64,000 nucleotides of DNA, taken from contig CAJFCV020000005.1 in the NCBI GenBank assembly GCA_904066235.2, positions 10,721,501 to 10,785,500 of the forward strand, written 5' to 3'. Below the pieces are notes generated by a model. It had not been told where the DNA came from. It was given only the letters and a program-made list of their open reading frames with translations, and ran no database searches. Positions 1-11,432 of this stretch are shown piece by piece. Numbering within the stretch: position 1 is the first letter of the stretch; the number at the start of each line of letters is the position of its first letter. This DNA comes from Bursaphelenchus xylophilus (taxonomy: Eukaryota > Nematoda > Chromadorea > Rhabditida > Aphelenchoididae). A program made the translations under genes and the position numbers.

Positions 1-742
1 TATTTTCCCGACAGACTGGTAACACTACGCTGAAATTCATTTTCCTCATAATTTAGCTAGCTGCCGGCGTAGCTCGTGCTGATTGAAAAACCAATGGATG
101 CATCGCGTTCCGAAGGTCGTAAAGACGAGATTTTTGAAATTTTGAACCCAAAACTTTTTCCTCTGGAAATGCGACACTTGTTTATAAATATCAGCATAGC
201 AGATTTGACAGTGGCCTCAAGTCCTACTCATTCTAAACCTATTTTCGAATTAAAAAAAATTTTTTTCCCCCGACAGACACCAATTTTCCTGTAGCATGCC
301 CTCCGGCAAATACTAGAAAGAACAACAAAAACTCGACCTTCCCCTGCCACTCGTCCTCTCCATGCACTTTCCCAATCATCAAAAACCCATCAATTACGCC
401 GCAGGAAATACTCTAGAGTCTAGACCACCTTGTAATCCGCGTACCCTCGTTATGTGTTGTATACTGTTTTTAACAACTGCACCCATTTCCGGTTTAATTT
501 ATGACAAAGCCGAGAGCATTTGTGTTTCCGATCCATCACCTTCTCGGCCCTCCGGACGTGTTCCGGTGGATTTTTAAAAGCCGTTTAATTGGGTCTTCGA
601 GAAGGTTATGGGCCGGAGTAATTGGCAACCGTATTTTTAGAAGGCGGATGTTTACCCGCTCCTTCATGGCATAATTAATTTTGGTAAAGGGTTTCGGCGT
701 AGTTTAGTGGTGGAACTTCCTTGACGAAGGCTTGCCGATCCT
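1..742. other. non-coding, nothing recognised
   Basis: I see no recognisable exon here. Short open frames lack codon structure, splice context or family motifs. The first bases look like the tail of an SQ-type palindromic element (TTTTCCCGACAGACTG), so the window probably opens inside a repeat. Confidence 0.5.
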
Positions 743-1082
743 ATCAGTTTGTCGGGAAAATAATGTGGATTCGTCGCAACTTGAAATCCATTTCAAGCTG
801 CGACGAATCCACATTATTTTCCCAACAGCCAAAAAGTGCTTTCTTGCCAGTTTGTCGCGAAAATATTGTGGATTCGTCGCAACTTGAAATCACCATCATT
901 TCAAGCTGCGACGAATCCACATTATTTTCCCAACAGCCCCAAAGTGCTTTTATATCAGTTTGTCGAGAAAATATTGTGGATTCGTCGCGTCTTGGAATCG
1001 CCCATCATCGTTTTGCGAGCCGCGACTATTGCGAGGCTTGACCTCCTCCTGCGACAAATCCACATTATTTTCCCGACAGACT
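743..1082. repeat. three adjacent SQ-type palindromic elements
   Basis: Three hairpin-forming units (about 743-826, 851-936 and 953-1082) each start near TCAGTTTGTCGGGAAAAT and end near ATTATTTTCCCGACAG. The first two share the internal motif GATTCGTCGCAACTTGAAAT and its complement. This is the tandem form of a family that occurs singly at more than 15 other places in the window. Confidence 0.8.
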
Positions 1083-1534
1083 GACAGATGGATTGAAAAA
1101 TTTTGAAAAGTTGGCAAAGTGCAAACATGGCATAGTGCAATCGGTTTGTTTATCTCTTTTTCCCGAGCCAAAAAGCAGTGATATGTCTGCACGGCGCGAT
1201 GACCTTGTCGCGACATGTCGCATCTTTCCGTAGGTGTTTTTGATCCACTTGGTATTTCCAACCCTCCTAAAAGAGGGTTGTTTTGTATTGCTAGACGGCA
1301 ATAAGCCAGGAATCTGAATAGTGGTTGGCACCTGTTTCGGTCGACAAAAGATCACAGCAGTGAGACTTGAACTTGGTATCAAAAAGTGCCGTTCGAATAA
1401 AAATAGAATGAGGAGCAGATCTATTGAACTATATCCCAGAAATCCTATGCCGTTTTGTATCTACGATATTTTTTGAGACCGCATTTGGAGCCCTCTTCAT
1501 CACCTTTTCAACCTTTTGTAGACTTTACTCTGTC
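1083..1534. other. non-coding upstream region
   Basis: No gene, RNA or complete repeat was recognised between the SQ cluster and the next SQ element. The sequence is moderately AT-rich and has stops in all frames. Confidence 0.45.
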
Positions 1535-1770
1535 AAATAAGGCCTCATGTTTCTATGCTAGAGAAATTTTGCCATATCAGTCTGTCGGGAAAATAATGTG
1601 GATCTGTCGCAGCAAAATGTCTTGCCTTGTCGCGCACCAAATCTCCAGCAGCGGCTAGCCGTCGCAAAGCGATGATGGGTGATTCCAAGGCGCCATGAAT
1701 CCACATTATTTTCCCGACAGACTGATATGGCAAAATTCTGTAGCATAGAAAAAGTAATGTCTAATTTCAC
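1535..1770. repeat. SQ element with inverted flanking arms
   Basis: The core (about 1579-1727) carries the TCTGTCGGGAAAATAATGTG ends in inverted orientation. Outside the core the inversion continues through about 25 bp of unrelated sequence: TGCTAGAGAAATTTTGCCAT on the left and its near complement on the right. The full palindrome is therefore longer than the family's own terminal repeats. Confidence 0.75.
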
Positions 1771-1924
1771 AGACTGATAAACCGCCAGCTGAATAATGTG
1801 TAATAACCCAAATCGTGTTTAAAATATGATTCGTACAATTTCACATAGATCTATACCATATAAAACCCATTTTTAGCTTAAAACACGCCTAATCTCGCTC
1901 TTTCTGCCCCACTCAGAGCGCACT

Positions 1925-4112
1925 ATGATAGAAGACACACAATGGAGTCAGATTCTGATAACCTCATTTACGGTCGCAATCGGCGTTGCATTCCTGGTCA
2001 CGATGCTGGTCATCCTGACCGTAATGCCCGACTGCCGCTCAAACATGCCGCATGACATGCTGAGCGTCTTCAGCATTCAATTCGCAGTCGTTTTGGTCCT
2101 ACTTTTCGTCAATACGATCGCGCTATCGTACACGTTAGCGGCCGAGAACAGCGTTTTCATCAACGATTCCATTACGGACTCGCCGGGCTACGTGTTCATC
2201 TTTTGCATGACCGCCATCGCAACGCTACAACTTTATTTGTCATGTCGGCGAATCATGGAATATGCTTTCCCTTTGGTTGCGTAAGCAATTACAATTTTTG
2301 ACCATGGCTAATATTATGTTTAGGCAAAAAATCCCAATTCGAACCATTTGTTTCTTCGTCATGCTGTGCGCATTTCTACTCTCGGCCAAGCGTTTTGTCA
2401 ACATTGTGTTTTATAAGCGGTAAGGAAAAAATTTTCAGTCTTGAAACCCTCTTTTTCAAACTAAAAGACAATACTTTATGCGCTTTATTTACAGTGGGGG
2501 ACCTGATCCAGTGGCAAAAAACGTACCATTTTACATCCGGAAAGTATCAAAAGTGTGGCAAAATGCTTCCCCCTCCAAGTGAAAAAGCTTCTTTTTTACC
2601 ACAAAAAAGCGGGCGCGCTTTTGAAATCTGAGTTTTTTCACTTGGAGAGGGAGGTATTTTGCCACATTTTTGATACTTCCTGGATGCAAAATGGTACGTT
2701 TTTTGCCACTGCACGTCAAACTGAGCTAAGCTAAGACAGTCCGGTGAAGGGATTGGCAATTTGCCAAAAAAAGACGCGAAAAAACGTTTTGTCGCGGAAG
2801 AAATGGGGGAACTTTCGGGGCGAGAGAGTACGTTTTTGCGTGTCTTTTTTCTCTCTTTCTCTGCGAAATCAAGACGAAGTGTAAAAAACCGATAGCGAAG
2901 AGTATATTCCGGTCACCGGACTCCTCAGTTTGACGTGCACTGGATCAGGTCTCCCACTGTAAATCTAGCGTACAACGTATAGTCTTTTAGTTTGAAAAAG
3001 AGGATTTCAACACAAGAACTTTTAATTTCAATCCCGTTTAGAACCCTCAACTACAAGATCGAAGGTCTCCGTTGGATGTACAACCAGCCCAGCAGTGAAG
3101 AGAACTTCTCGCTGGCGGCGGCCATCGGATTCTCCGTCTTCTTCCTGGTAATTTTATACGTGGTTGGGGCTTTCATGATCGTGAGCCGCTTCTTCGACAA
3201 GCATACGAACAATGCCGAGAAGAAGGATCTGCGCGGCGATCTGATCTGGATATCAGCTTGTCTGGTTATGGACCTTCTTTTCGCCCTTCTAATATTATAC
3301 TCGCATTTTGCCGCCGTCCCATCCAAATTTTTACATTTGCCGATTACCCCGCAGTTCTACGCTGGATGGATTCAGAGCTATTTGTTGCCGATTTGGCCAG
3401 TAGTCAGCACCTTCATCGGCGAGGACTCGCTAAGACAGGTAAGGGGATATTTGACCGCTATAATTATATTACACTTGATAGTAAACTACGATGATACAGT
3501 GGCGGGCCTGATCCAGTGGCAAAAAAGGTACCATCTTGCATTTGGGAAGTACCAAAAACGCAGCAAAATACCTCCCTCTCCAAGTGAAAAACTCCAATTT
3601 CAAAAGTGCGCCAGCTCTTTTTATGACGCGCTCTTCATAATGGAGTTTTTACAGTTGGAGATTGAGGTATTTGGCAGCGTTTTTGATACTTCCCGGATGC
3701 AAAATGGTACGTTTTTTGCCACTAGATCAGATCCCCCACTGTATCATAATAGTTTACTATCAAGTGTAATATAATTATAACTCAAAACCCTTCGATCATC
3801 ATAGACGGTTGAAATTGCAATTTTCTCACCCAAACCCTTAGGCAATAACATTCACATCATCTTTTCCGAAGTTAGAAAGTAATCCGACACTCGCGAAAAC
3901 ATTCTCCACATGCACCTATACTAAACCCAAGACCTATCCAATTTCAGGCGCTTCGCTTTCGAACCGGCATCTTCATGTCTGGCGAGCCGCCGCTCAGTCC
4001 GAGCATGCCGCGAAGAAGTTTGGTCCGCGAAAGCCGGCAGTTCAGCACCATCCCCGTCTTCATGAAGCACTCGCTGGAGAAAAGGGACTCCGAGATGAGG
4101 GATTCCGCCTAA
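1925..4112 (+). CDS. seven-transmembrane receptor-like protein, nematode type
   Basis: Exons are 1925-2280, 2324-2419, 3042-3438 and 3948-4112, giving 337 aa in frame. Seven hydrophobic segments are visible at about residues 9-33, 45-70, 86-107, 124-145, 174-198, 216-238 and 255-275. They are followed by a 60-residue polar, Ser/Arg-rich cytoplasmic tail ending RDSA. The topology and size fit a nematode serpentine (chemoreceptor-class) receptor at the plasma membrane, but I cannot assign a named family and no ligand can be inferred. The start codon lies just after CCACTCAG, a plausible splice or trans-splice acceptor. Intron 2 holds a nested pair of MITEs and intron 3 a MITE inside a larger palindrome. 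Neither disrupts the reading frame. A multi-pass protein of another class is possible. Confidence 0.75.
2492..2959. mobile_element. MITE-A copy interrupted by a second MITE
   Basis: The inverted ends read CAGTGGG...CCCACTG with a TA duplication at 2490-2491 and 2960-2961, which points to a Tc1/mariner-type non-autonomous element. The arms contain GATCCAGTGGCAAAAAACG and ATTTTACATCCGGAAAGTATC and their complements. The right end is split by the insertion at 2712-2937. About 50 bp on each side of the element are also inverted copies of one another. Confidence 0.88.
2712..2937. mobile_element. MITE with CACGTCAAACTGAG ends, 5-bp duplication
   Basis: The terminal inverted repeat is CACGTCAAACTGAG. 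The element is inserted in the right end of a MITE-A copy and duplicates CACTG (2707-2711 and 2938-2942). Removing it and one CACTG restores the MITE-A end TTGCCACTGGATCAG, so the insertion boundary is exact. A second copy at 48342-48555 has a different 5-bp duplication. Confidence 0.9.
3497..3741. mobile_element. MITE-A copy at the centre of a larger palindrome
   Basis: The CAGTGGCGGG end is inverted at the right, with TA on both sides (3495-3496 and 3742-3743). The outer arms 3462-3494 and 3744-3780 are inverted copies of each other (TTATATTACACTTGATAGTA and complement). They do not resemble the arms around the copy in intron 2. Confidence 0.88.
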
Positions 4113-4173
4113 TACGCCAAACCAAAATATTTGAAATATACCTCAAATACCATTGAATGAGCTAATTTTTATA

Positions 4174-5383
4174 CAGGGTGTTTCAAGAAATTCCGCGGAA
4201 AGTCGTCGACGATTTCTCGGCGCTCCCACGATATCCAAAAAATTTTTTTTGCAGTAGAAAGAATGTAGTGGGCGGTTTTTTGCCTAAAAAGATTTTTTTC
4301 TACGCCGACGCGGAATGCAGTGTATTCGGCGGAGACATTTGATAGCTTTTTTGCCAATCCCACTTATCTCAAACGCTTTATTACGAATTTTGACGGTTCA
4401 AAAGAGGATGAATCTTGTTGGTTGAAGGAGGATTTGCATATTTCTATGTTTTTCAAGCATTCGGCGAAGGTATGGCGGACGCTTTCCATATCGGCGGAGG
4501 CCATAACTCACCTTCGGACAAAGACACAGAGCTGGGAAATGGCTCGAAATGATTCCTGTGCTCTGGTTAACACCATCCTTCATCATTTCTTATGAAAATC
4601 AAATTTATTCTCAATCCAGCGGAGGAATCGGCGGAGGCCATAAGTCACCTTCGGATAAAGATACAGAACTGGGAAATGGCTCAAGATGACTCATGTGCTC
4701 TGATTAACCCCATCCCTCGTCATTTCTTATAAAAATCACACTTCTTTTCAATCTGGCGTAGGAATCGGCGGAGGTCATAACTCACCTTCGGACAAAGATA
4801 CAGAGCTGGGGAATGGCTCAAAATGACTCATGTGCTCTGACTAACCCCAGTGTGGAGCGCACGAATCATTTTGAGCAATTCCCCAGCTCTGTATCTTTGT
4901 CCAGAGATGTGTTATGGCCTCCGCCGATTCCTCCGCCGGATTGAGAATAAATTTGATTTTCATAAGAAATGATGAAGGATGGTGTTAACCAGACCACAGG
5001 AATCATTTCGAGCCATTTCCCAGCTCTGTGTCTTTGTCCGAAGATGAGTTATGGCCTCCGCCGATATGGAAAGCGTCCGCCATACCTTCGCCGAATGCTT
5101 GAAAAACATAGAAATATGCAAATCCTCCTTCAATCATCAAGATTCATCCTCTTTTGAACCGTCGAAATTCGTAATAAAGCGTTTGAGATAAGTGGGATTG
5201 GCAAAAAAGCTATCAAATGTCTCCGCCGAATACACTGCATTCCGCGTCGGCGTAGAAAAAAATCTTTTTAGGCAAAAAACCGCCCACTACATTCTTTCTA
5301 CTGCAAAAAAAATTTTTTGGATATCGTGGCTGAGCGCCGAGAAATCGACGACGACTTTCCGCGGAATTTCTTGAAACACCCTG
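4174..5383. mobile_element. 1.2-kb fold-back transposon, CAGGGTGTTTCAAG ends
   Basis: The two halves are inverted copies of roughly 600 bp each. The tips read CAGGGTGTTTCAAGAAATTC with TA on both sides (4172-4173 and 5384-5385). The interior carries about three diverged direct copies of a segment with CATAACTCACCTTCGGACAA. No transposase was seen, and short mirrored open frames in both arms are a by-product of the symmetry. It lies between the receptor gene and BUB1. Confidence 0.85.
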
Positions 5384-5850
5384 TACAGTAAACGGGAACT
5401 TGTGCAAGTCCACTGAGATTTTGAAGATTTTTGAATAAACAGAGGTCTGTCATGGATAATATAATAAAGTTGATGGTTATGCACGAATATTGACAAAAAT
5501 CAACCCAGCACACGCTGAAGAAGCCAGAAAAGTGGTATTCTGACGACATCTAGTTTTTTCCGCCTGATCTTTAGATCCGTCCTATATTGTACTAGACATC
5601 TACTACATCAACAAAACCCTACAGAAACCGGCTCTTTTCATGCATAAATGCTAAAATTTAGTCAATGAATCATTTGCGAGACCACAAAACCACAGAACAA
5701 ACAAATCAACCCAAAAAATTTCGATCAACCTCCACTTGAAACACAATGCCAAGATTTTTCGCCGGGTCCTGAAGCGCCGCGGAAAATGAAAAGTTTGAAA
5801 AAAATATATTTTTCTCGCATTTTTTTCTCGTTCAGTTGGCTCGAGCCAAC
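5384..5850. other. BUB1 upstream region
   Basis: AT-rich spacer between the fold-back element and BUB1. No exon or repeat was recognised. Any BUB1 promoter must lie here or within the fold-back element. Confidence 0.4.
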
Positions 5851-5857
5851 TTTCTAG
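5851..5857 (+). promoter_or_regulatory. candidate trans-splice acceptor of BUB1
   Basis: TTTCTAG lies six bases before the BUB1 start codon and no upstream exon is visible. The same arrangement precedes MAD1 (TTTCTAG ending 24322, start 24328). In nematodes such sites commonly receive a spliced leader; that this happens here is inference. Confidence 0.45.
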
Positions 5858-5863
5858 GATAAG

Positions 5864-8800
5864 ATGAGTAGTAAATCCAAGGCTGAGGACAAAAATGTTG
5901 AATCGTTTTGCAAAGGATTCTTCGCGTAAGTTCTCTCAAGTATAACATGATTTTTCCTTGCAGTATTACCGACAATTGTGTGAAAGAAGAGAATCAGATC
6001 AGCTTTGTACATAGGTAAGTCAGTCCACATTGGTTTTTGCTTGAAATTACCATCAAGTTTGATGTTTTTATTATATTTTAGACGTGAGATATTAGTTTTT
6101 CAATTTTAGCGTGATCTGCGCATTGGAACACAATGTTCAGGAAGAGAACCGTCAAGACGTGGTCAAGAAGAGTTTGTTGTACTTTTTGAAGAAGCTGCAG
6201 TTTGATTCTGAAGAAGAATTGGATTTGGTTTTGGATTTATGGAAGAAATTTGTGAGTTTTTTATTTTTATTTTTTTTTCAAATTTTAGGTATTGCATGTA
6301 TGCAATGAGGCTTCTGCAAGCTCTCCTCCCTAGAAATGAGCTAGTTCTGCCAAAAATCTGAAGTTTCCAACTAAATTTCTATTATTTTAGTCAAAGACAA
6401 GTAGAAATCTTGGCCCAGTTGCGATTTTCAAGAACATTGAGCCGAACTACCAGCAATTTTGGCAGTATTATCGCCTGTACGTGGAGGCCTTGATTGAACA
6501 CGGGCAGAAAGACGAGATTCCCAAGGTGTTGACGAGGTGTGCCAAGAACTGTGAGATGACCATGGATGAGCTGAGGACAAAGTTTGGGTAGGTGTAAAAT
6601 TTTTGGTTTCATATGTTCTACGTTTAGGCGGAAATTCCATTCGGTATTCCCACCTGCCGACGATGACTCTACGATTCAGTTGATGCAAAGCGTAACGAAT
6701 CTTCCGAATCGCAAGTCCGTTGTTCCCTCAAAGGATAAGAAAGCGCACGTTCAGAGGAGGCGGTCCAGCTTGTGAGTGGGGGTTTTTGGATGGCTTTTGA
6801 GGTCCTTTTATTAGCCTTGTATCTAATTTGACCTTTTTATTTCGAAATATTTCAGAGCTCCGCCAAAATTGGATATGGTGTTGGAGAAGAGTTTGGAGAA
6901 CTCCATCAATGAACCCAGGACCTCGGACACGAGGAAATCAGCTCTCAAAGACTTCCAAGAGACGTTGCCAGCTTCTCAAACGACTCAAGGTAAAATTTAT
7001 GATGATTCGAAAGATTAGTTATATTGTACTTGATGTCAGCTGTAAATTTTGCGATTTTTTCGCCGGTTTTGGCAAAATTTAGTTGCGATTTAATGAAATA
7101 ATGGATTTTCAGTAATTTCTCAATCACAACCAAAGAAGTCGGATGATTTTTCAATCTTCTGCGACGAGCCAAGTGCCCATGGAAGAATTTCGCCGAAAAG
7201 AGCGACGACAGTCAACTCTCCAGCTCACAAGAAGCCAAGGATAAGTCCAGAGTGCACCACGTCGCTCGAGAATATTAGTGCAGAAAAGGAAAATGTGAGA
7301 AAACGAAATTTTTTATATTATTTTAGGTAGGCTTATATTGCACTAGGCAAAAATTTAATTTTTTTGAAAAAATTTAACTTCTTTTATTCTAAATGGTCAT
7401 ATGAAGCCTCTAGTGGGATAATATGAGAATTAATGGATGTATTTTTAGGTCGAACACAAGCTCTCGCTCGATATCAACAGCCCCACGGTCTGTGGATTTG
7501 GCCGCCCATCCAACTTTGATGCCATGTCCAGCACCCCGGAGGCCGTTTCGAAGGCCAGAATGAGCATCCTGAACGTTCCACCATTGGAGTTTGATCGCGG
7601 TGCGTCGCCGTTGGATCTGAGCAAGGATGTCTTGAATTCAGCGCCTAAAACAATATCGAAACCGGATAAACGGGCGGTAAGAGGGGTTGTAATGGGCAAA
7701 CTGCTTTGTTAGAAGGATAGTTGAACATCTCAGGATGATTTGGCGGGAAGAATATTAAGTTGCACACCATTTTTGAGAATTTTATCAAAAAATTGTCATT
7801 TTAGACACCATCTCCGAATCTGGAGTGCGCCCTTGGAAAGCTAGCGATAAATGGAGCCACCGGATCCCATGAAGATCTACTAGAGAGCACTGTCAATCAA
7901 TCGTGAGTATTTTGGTGAAGTTTTGGGTTCAGTTTTATATTACACTTGCCTATATTCCACATCAAAAATTTTCAATAATTATAAGTTGCAGGCTCGAATT
8001 TAACGGCGAGTTGAACCCGTGGGATGAGAAGGCTCGACTCGAGATGGTCAAAAAAGCCACTCTGATTGTAAATCAACACGACTTCACGAAAGAGAAGGCA
8101 CCCAAATTTGATGTAAATCATAAGGTCGTATTGGGTGGAGAAACCTTCTTTATCAGTCAACTGCTCGGCCATGGAGGCTTTGCCAAGGTTTTCAAAGCCG
8201 GAAATGATGAAGCGAAACATTTTGCAATCAAGGTGGGTTTTTTTGGAATTTGGGATATTGTAGTAGGTAAAAAGTTGTAAAGTTGGGGGAATTGTCTCGG
8301 TTTGTGGTACTGTGGGGGTTTCTCAGGGAATTTTGAGGTGGTCTTGAGTAGTATTGGCGTTGAAAATTTTGAAAATAACATTATTTTTTACCTTTGATGT
8401 CAAGTGTAATATAAATTTAGTTCCAAAAACTAGCTCTTGGTAGTTGATAGTCCAGTTGAAGTTTCTAAGGGTATTTTGAGGTGGTTTTGAGTAGTATTGG
8501 CGTTGAAAATTTTGAAAATATCATTATTTTGCATTTGATGTCAAGTGTAATATAAATTTAGTTCCAAAAACCAGTATTTGGTGGTTGAAAGTCCAGTGGA
8601 AGTTTCTAAGGGTATTTTGAGGTGGTTTTGAGTAGTATTGACGTTGAAAATTTTGAAAATACCTTTCAAATTTGATGTCAAGTGTAATATAAATTTAGTT
8701 CCAAAAGCTAGCTTTTGGTGGTTGGTAGTCCAGTGGAAGATCCTAAGGCAATTTTGAGATGGTTTTGGGTAGGATTGGCGTTGAAAATTTTGAACATACC

Positions 8801-11432
8801 CTTCAAATTTGATGTCAAGTGTAATATAAGTTTAGTTCCAAAAACTAGCTCTTGGTGGTTGATAGGCCAGTGGAAGATTATAAGGGTGTTTTGAGGTGGT
8901 TTTGAGCAGCATTTGTGCTGAAAATTCTGAAAATAACATTATTTTTTACCTTTGATGTCAAGTGTAATATAAATTTAGTTCCAACAACCCGCCTGCCCAT
9001 ACGAAGTCCACATGATCGCCACGGTATGCAAAGCCATGCCGCCGAGACTCAAGGACTTTGTGATGCAAATCCGAGACGCATTCATATTCAAGGACGCGAG
9101 TGCCATCGTTTACGATTACGGCCAATACGGAACGGCGTTGGTAAGAAAACCGCACAAAAACTTGTTGATTTTTGTAGAATAGTAAAAAAATATATGTTTA
9201 CGGTCGATTTTAGGACCTCGCCAACACGTACAAAACCAACAAACGAGAGATTTATGGGGGAGCGTTGACGTTGATCGCGCTTCAGCTAGCCGAAGTCCTC
9301 AAATACATCCATAAAGCTGAGATTATACATGCTGATATAAAACCGGATAATTTACTGCTTTGTGAACCGTAAGTTGAGAGGATTTTGAGGGTGAAATTAC
9401 AAGAAAAAGACGTTTTTGTTGCGGCGGTCGCCTCTTGCCGAACGTCGTCAATTGGGAGTTTTTCAAGCAAGATTGTTCCCTCGGGTCGCTTCGCAATAAT
9501 GTTTGGCGTAAAAATAGCTGAAGTCGCCGTTGGCGCACAAAACATCCGAATTTCTGGCCGTTGAACGCCATTTCCGTGGCCTTGCGGACCAGACGTTTGG
9601 AGGCAGTGATGTCGTTCACCATTGCCTAAAATACGGATAATTTTGCGGCGTGAAAAAGGCACTCAAAATCGGGGAGCGATGATTGGGGAAAAAGACAGTT
9701 GTGGAAACTGAAAAGTATTATTTTTCTTCGATGTAAGTGTCGAAGTTAGGATAATGGTGCTGATTTCGGAAATGACATTCATTTTTGTGATTGTTACTGT
9801 TTTTCTTAAGCAGTACTGTAAAGTAGTAATCTTTTGAAAATTTTTCACAAATACTCGATTTAGGGGTTTCGATAGTGCTGATTCCGAAAATCTCATTTAT
9901 TTTTTCTGAATTGAAATCAAGGCTTCATGGAAATTGGACAGAGCGTGGAAATTGGACAGATTTTTTGACTGCAACCGTACGAAATGTCACTATTTTTTTG
10001 CAGTGAAAAAATCTGTCCAATTTCCACGCTCCGCCCAATTTCACTCTGTCCAATTTCCATGAAGCCTTGATTTCAAATCAGAAAAAATGAATAAGATTTT
10101 CGGAACCAGCACTATCGAAAACCCCTAAATCGAGTATTTGCGAAGAAAATTCAAAAAATTACTACTTTACAGTACTACTTAAGGAAAAAAGTAACGATAA
10201 AAATGAATGTCATCTCCGAAATCAGTACGAATATCCTAATTTCGACACTTACCTCGAAGAAAAATGATACTTTTCAGTTTCCCCAACTGTCTTTTTCCCC
10301 AATCATCGCTCCCCGATTTTGAGTGCCTTTTTCACCCCGCAAAATTATCCGTATTTTAGGCAATGGTGAACGACATCACTGCCTCCAAACGTGTGGTCCG
10401 CAAGGCCACGGAAATGGCGTTCAACGGCCAGAAATTCGATGTTTTGTGCGCCAACGGCGACACCCTCTTGCCATACCCCAAAATTTGGATCGCCACGTCT
10501 TTAAAAGTAGTGTGTAGACGGTTGATTCTTGCAGACCGGAAGGAACGTCCAGCATAACAGTGCTGCGGGACCGCCCCATCATCAAACTCATCGACTTTGG
10601 GCGCGCCATTGACATGAAGTACTTCAAGGGCAAGGAGTTCAAAGGCCGCTCCAAGACCAACGGCTTCGACTGCTGCGAGATGAAGGAGGGCCGACCCTGG
10701 ACCTACCAGACCGATTTCTTCGGCTATGTGGCGACTTTGTACCTGCTCATCATGAATAATTACATGGAGATTCAGAAGGTCGGAAATAAGTACAAACCAA
10801 CGAACTCGATCAAAAGGAGGCTAGTCAATCGGTAAGGAGGGAGGATTAATTTTGAGCTTTTTGGAAAGAGAAGAGCATAGAATTTGATTTTTTTTTGAAA
10901 GTTTAATATGTCATGATGACGGATTTTTTTGAAAATTTAATCTGTCGTGATGACGGATTTTTTGAAAATTTAATCTGTCATGATGACTGATTTTTTAAAT
11001 TTTAATCTGTCATGATGATGGATTTTTTTTTGAAAATTTAATCTCTCATAATGACGGAGTTTTTTGAAAATTTAATCTGTCATAATGACGGATTTTTGTG
11101 AAAATTTAATGTGTCATAATGACGGATTTTTGTGAAAATTTAATGTGTCATGATGACGAATTTTTTCGAAATTTTTTAAAATGCAGTTTTCAATGCCTTG
11201 CAAATTGCCTTGTCACCAAACCAATACGAATTTCAATGTTTTCAGTCACGTTTTCGTCGAGCTCTTGGACGAGTTCCTGAACATCCCCTCCTGCTCCGAA
11301 CTCCCCGACTGGGATCGATGCATCCAATTCATCACCGAAAACCTGATGGAGGTCCACAAAACCGAGCCCATTCCCTTCCGGAACGGCGTTCAAGCCATGT
11401 TCGACATGATCAAACACTCAAAACCCAAATAA
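5864..11432 (+). CDS. bub-1: BUB1 mitotic checkpoint serine/threonine kinase
   Basis: Exons: 5864-5925, 5964-6014, 6110-6251, 6391-6587, 6628-6771, 6856-6989, 7113-7294, 7449-7676, 7805-7902, 7992-8232, 8979-9140, 9214-9368, 10535-10831, 11246-11432. The product is 759 aa. The N-terminal ~150 residues look like the helical Mad3/BUB1 TPR region (FWQYYRLYVE). A low-complexity middle follows, with a KEN motif at 302-304. The kinase domain has a glycine loop GHGGFAKV (472-479), Lys493, HADIKPDN (586-593) and DFG (619-621). The region after DFG (DMKYFKGKEF, PWTYQTDFFG) matches BUB1 rather than generic kinases. All catalytic residues are present, so it is likely active. BUB1 works at kinetochores in spindle-checkpoint signalling. 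Intron 12 carries ground-like exon copies and introns 10 and 13 carry tandem repeats. Confidence 0.94.
8330..8978 (+). repeat. tandem repeat in BUB1 intron 10 duplicating the splice acceptor
   Basis: About five units of roughly 140 bp each contain GTCAAGTGTAATATAAATTT followed by AG and TTCCAA, then TTTTGAGGTGGTTTTGAG. The last unit supplies the real 3' splice site (AAATTTAG, ending 8978), and the exon starts TTCCAACAACCC. The upstream units repeat the same acceptor near 8420, 8560, 8697 and 8832. Confidence 0.85.
9420..10500. repeat. palindrome with two inverted ground-like exon fragments
   Basis: The left arm (about 9474-9625, read on the minus strand) and right arm (about 10362-10465, plus strand) each contain the last exon of the ground-like gene, including its TTTTAG acceptor and the start of NDITASKR. 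They flank an AT-rich palindrome centred near 9990 (GGAAATTGGACAGA and complement). The left copy has a one-base insertion in the exon (ACATCCGAATTT against ACATCGAATTT), so it is frameshifted. The right copy diverges after the codons for NGD. Neither is a functional exon, and BUB1 splices across both. Confidence 0.88.
10895..11165 (+). repeat. 37-bp tandem repeat in BUB1 intron 13
   Basis: About seven units of GAAAATTTAATCTGTCATGA plus TGACGGATTTTTT fill most of the last BUB1 intron. No function is suggested. Confidence 0.8.

Noticed and set aside
4169..5374. Mirrored 60-90 codon open frames in the fold-back element
   Set aside because: The same peptide appears in both arms on opposite strands because of the palindrome. 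No domain was recognised.
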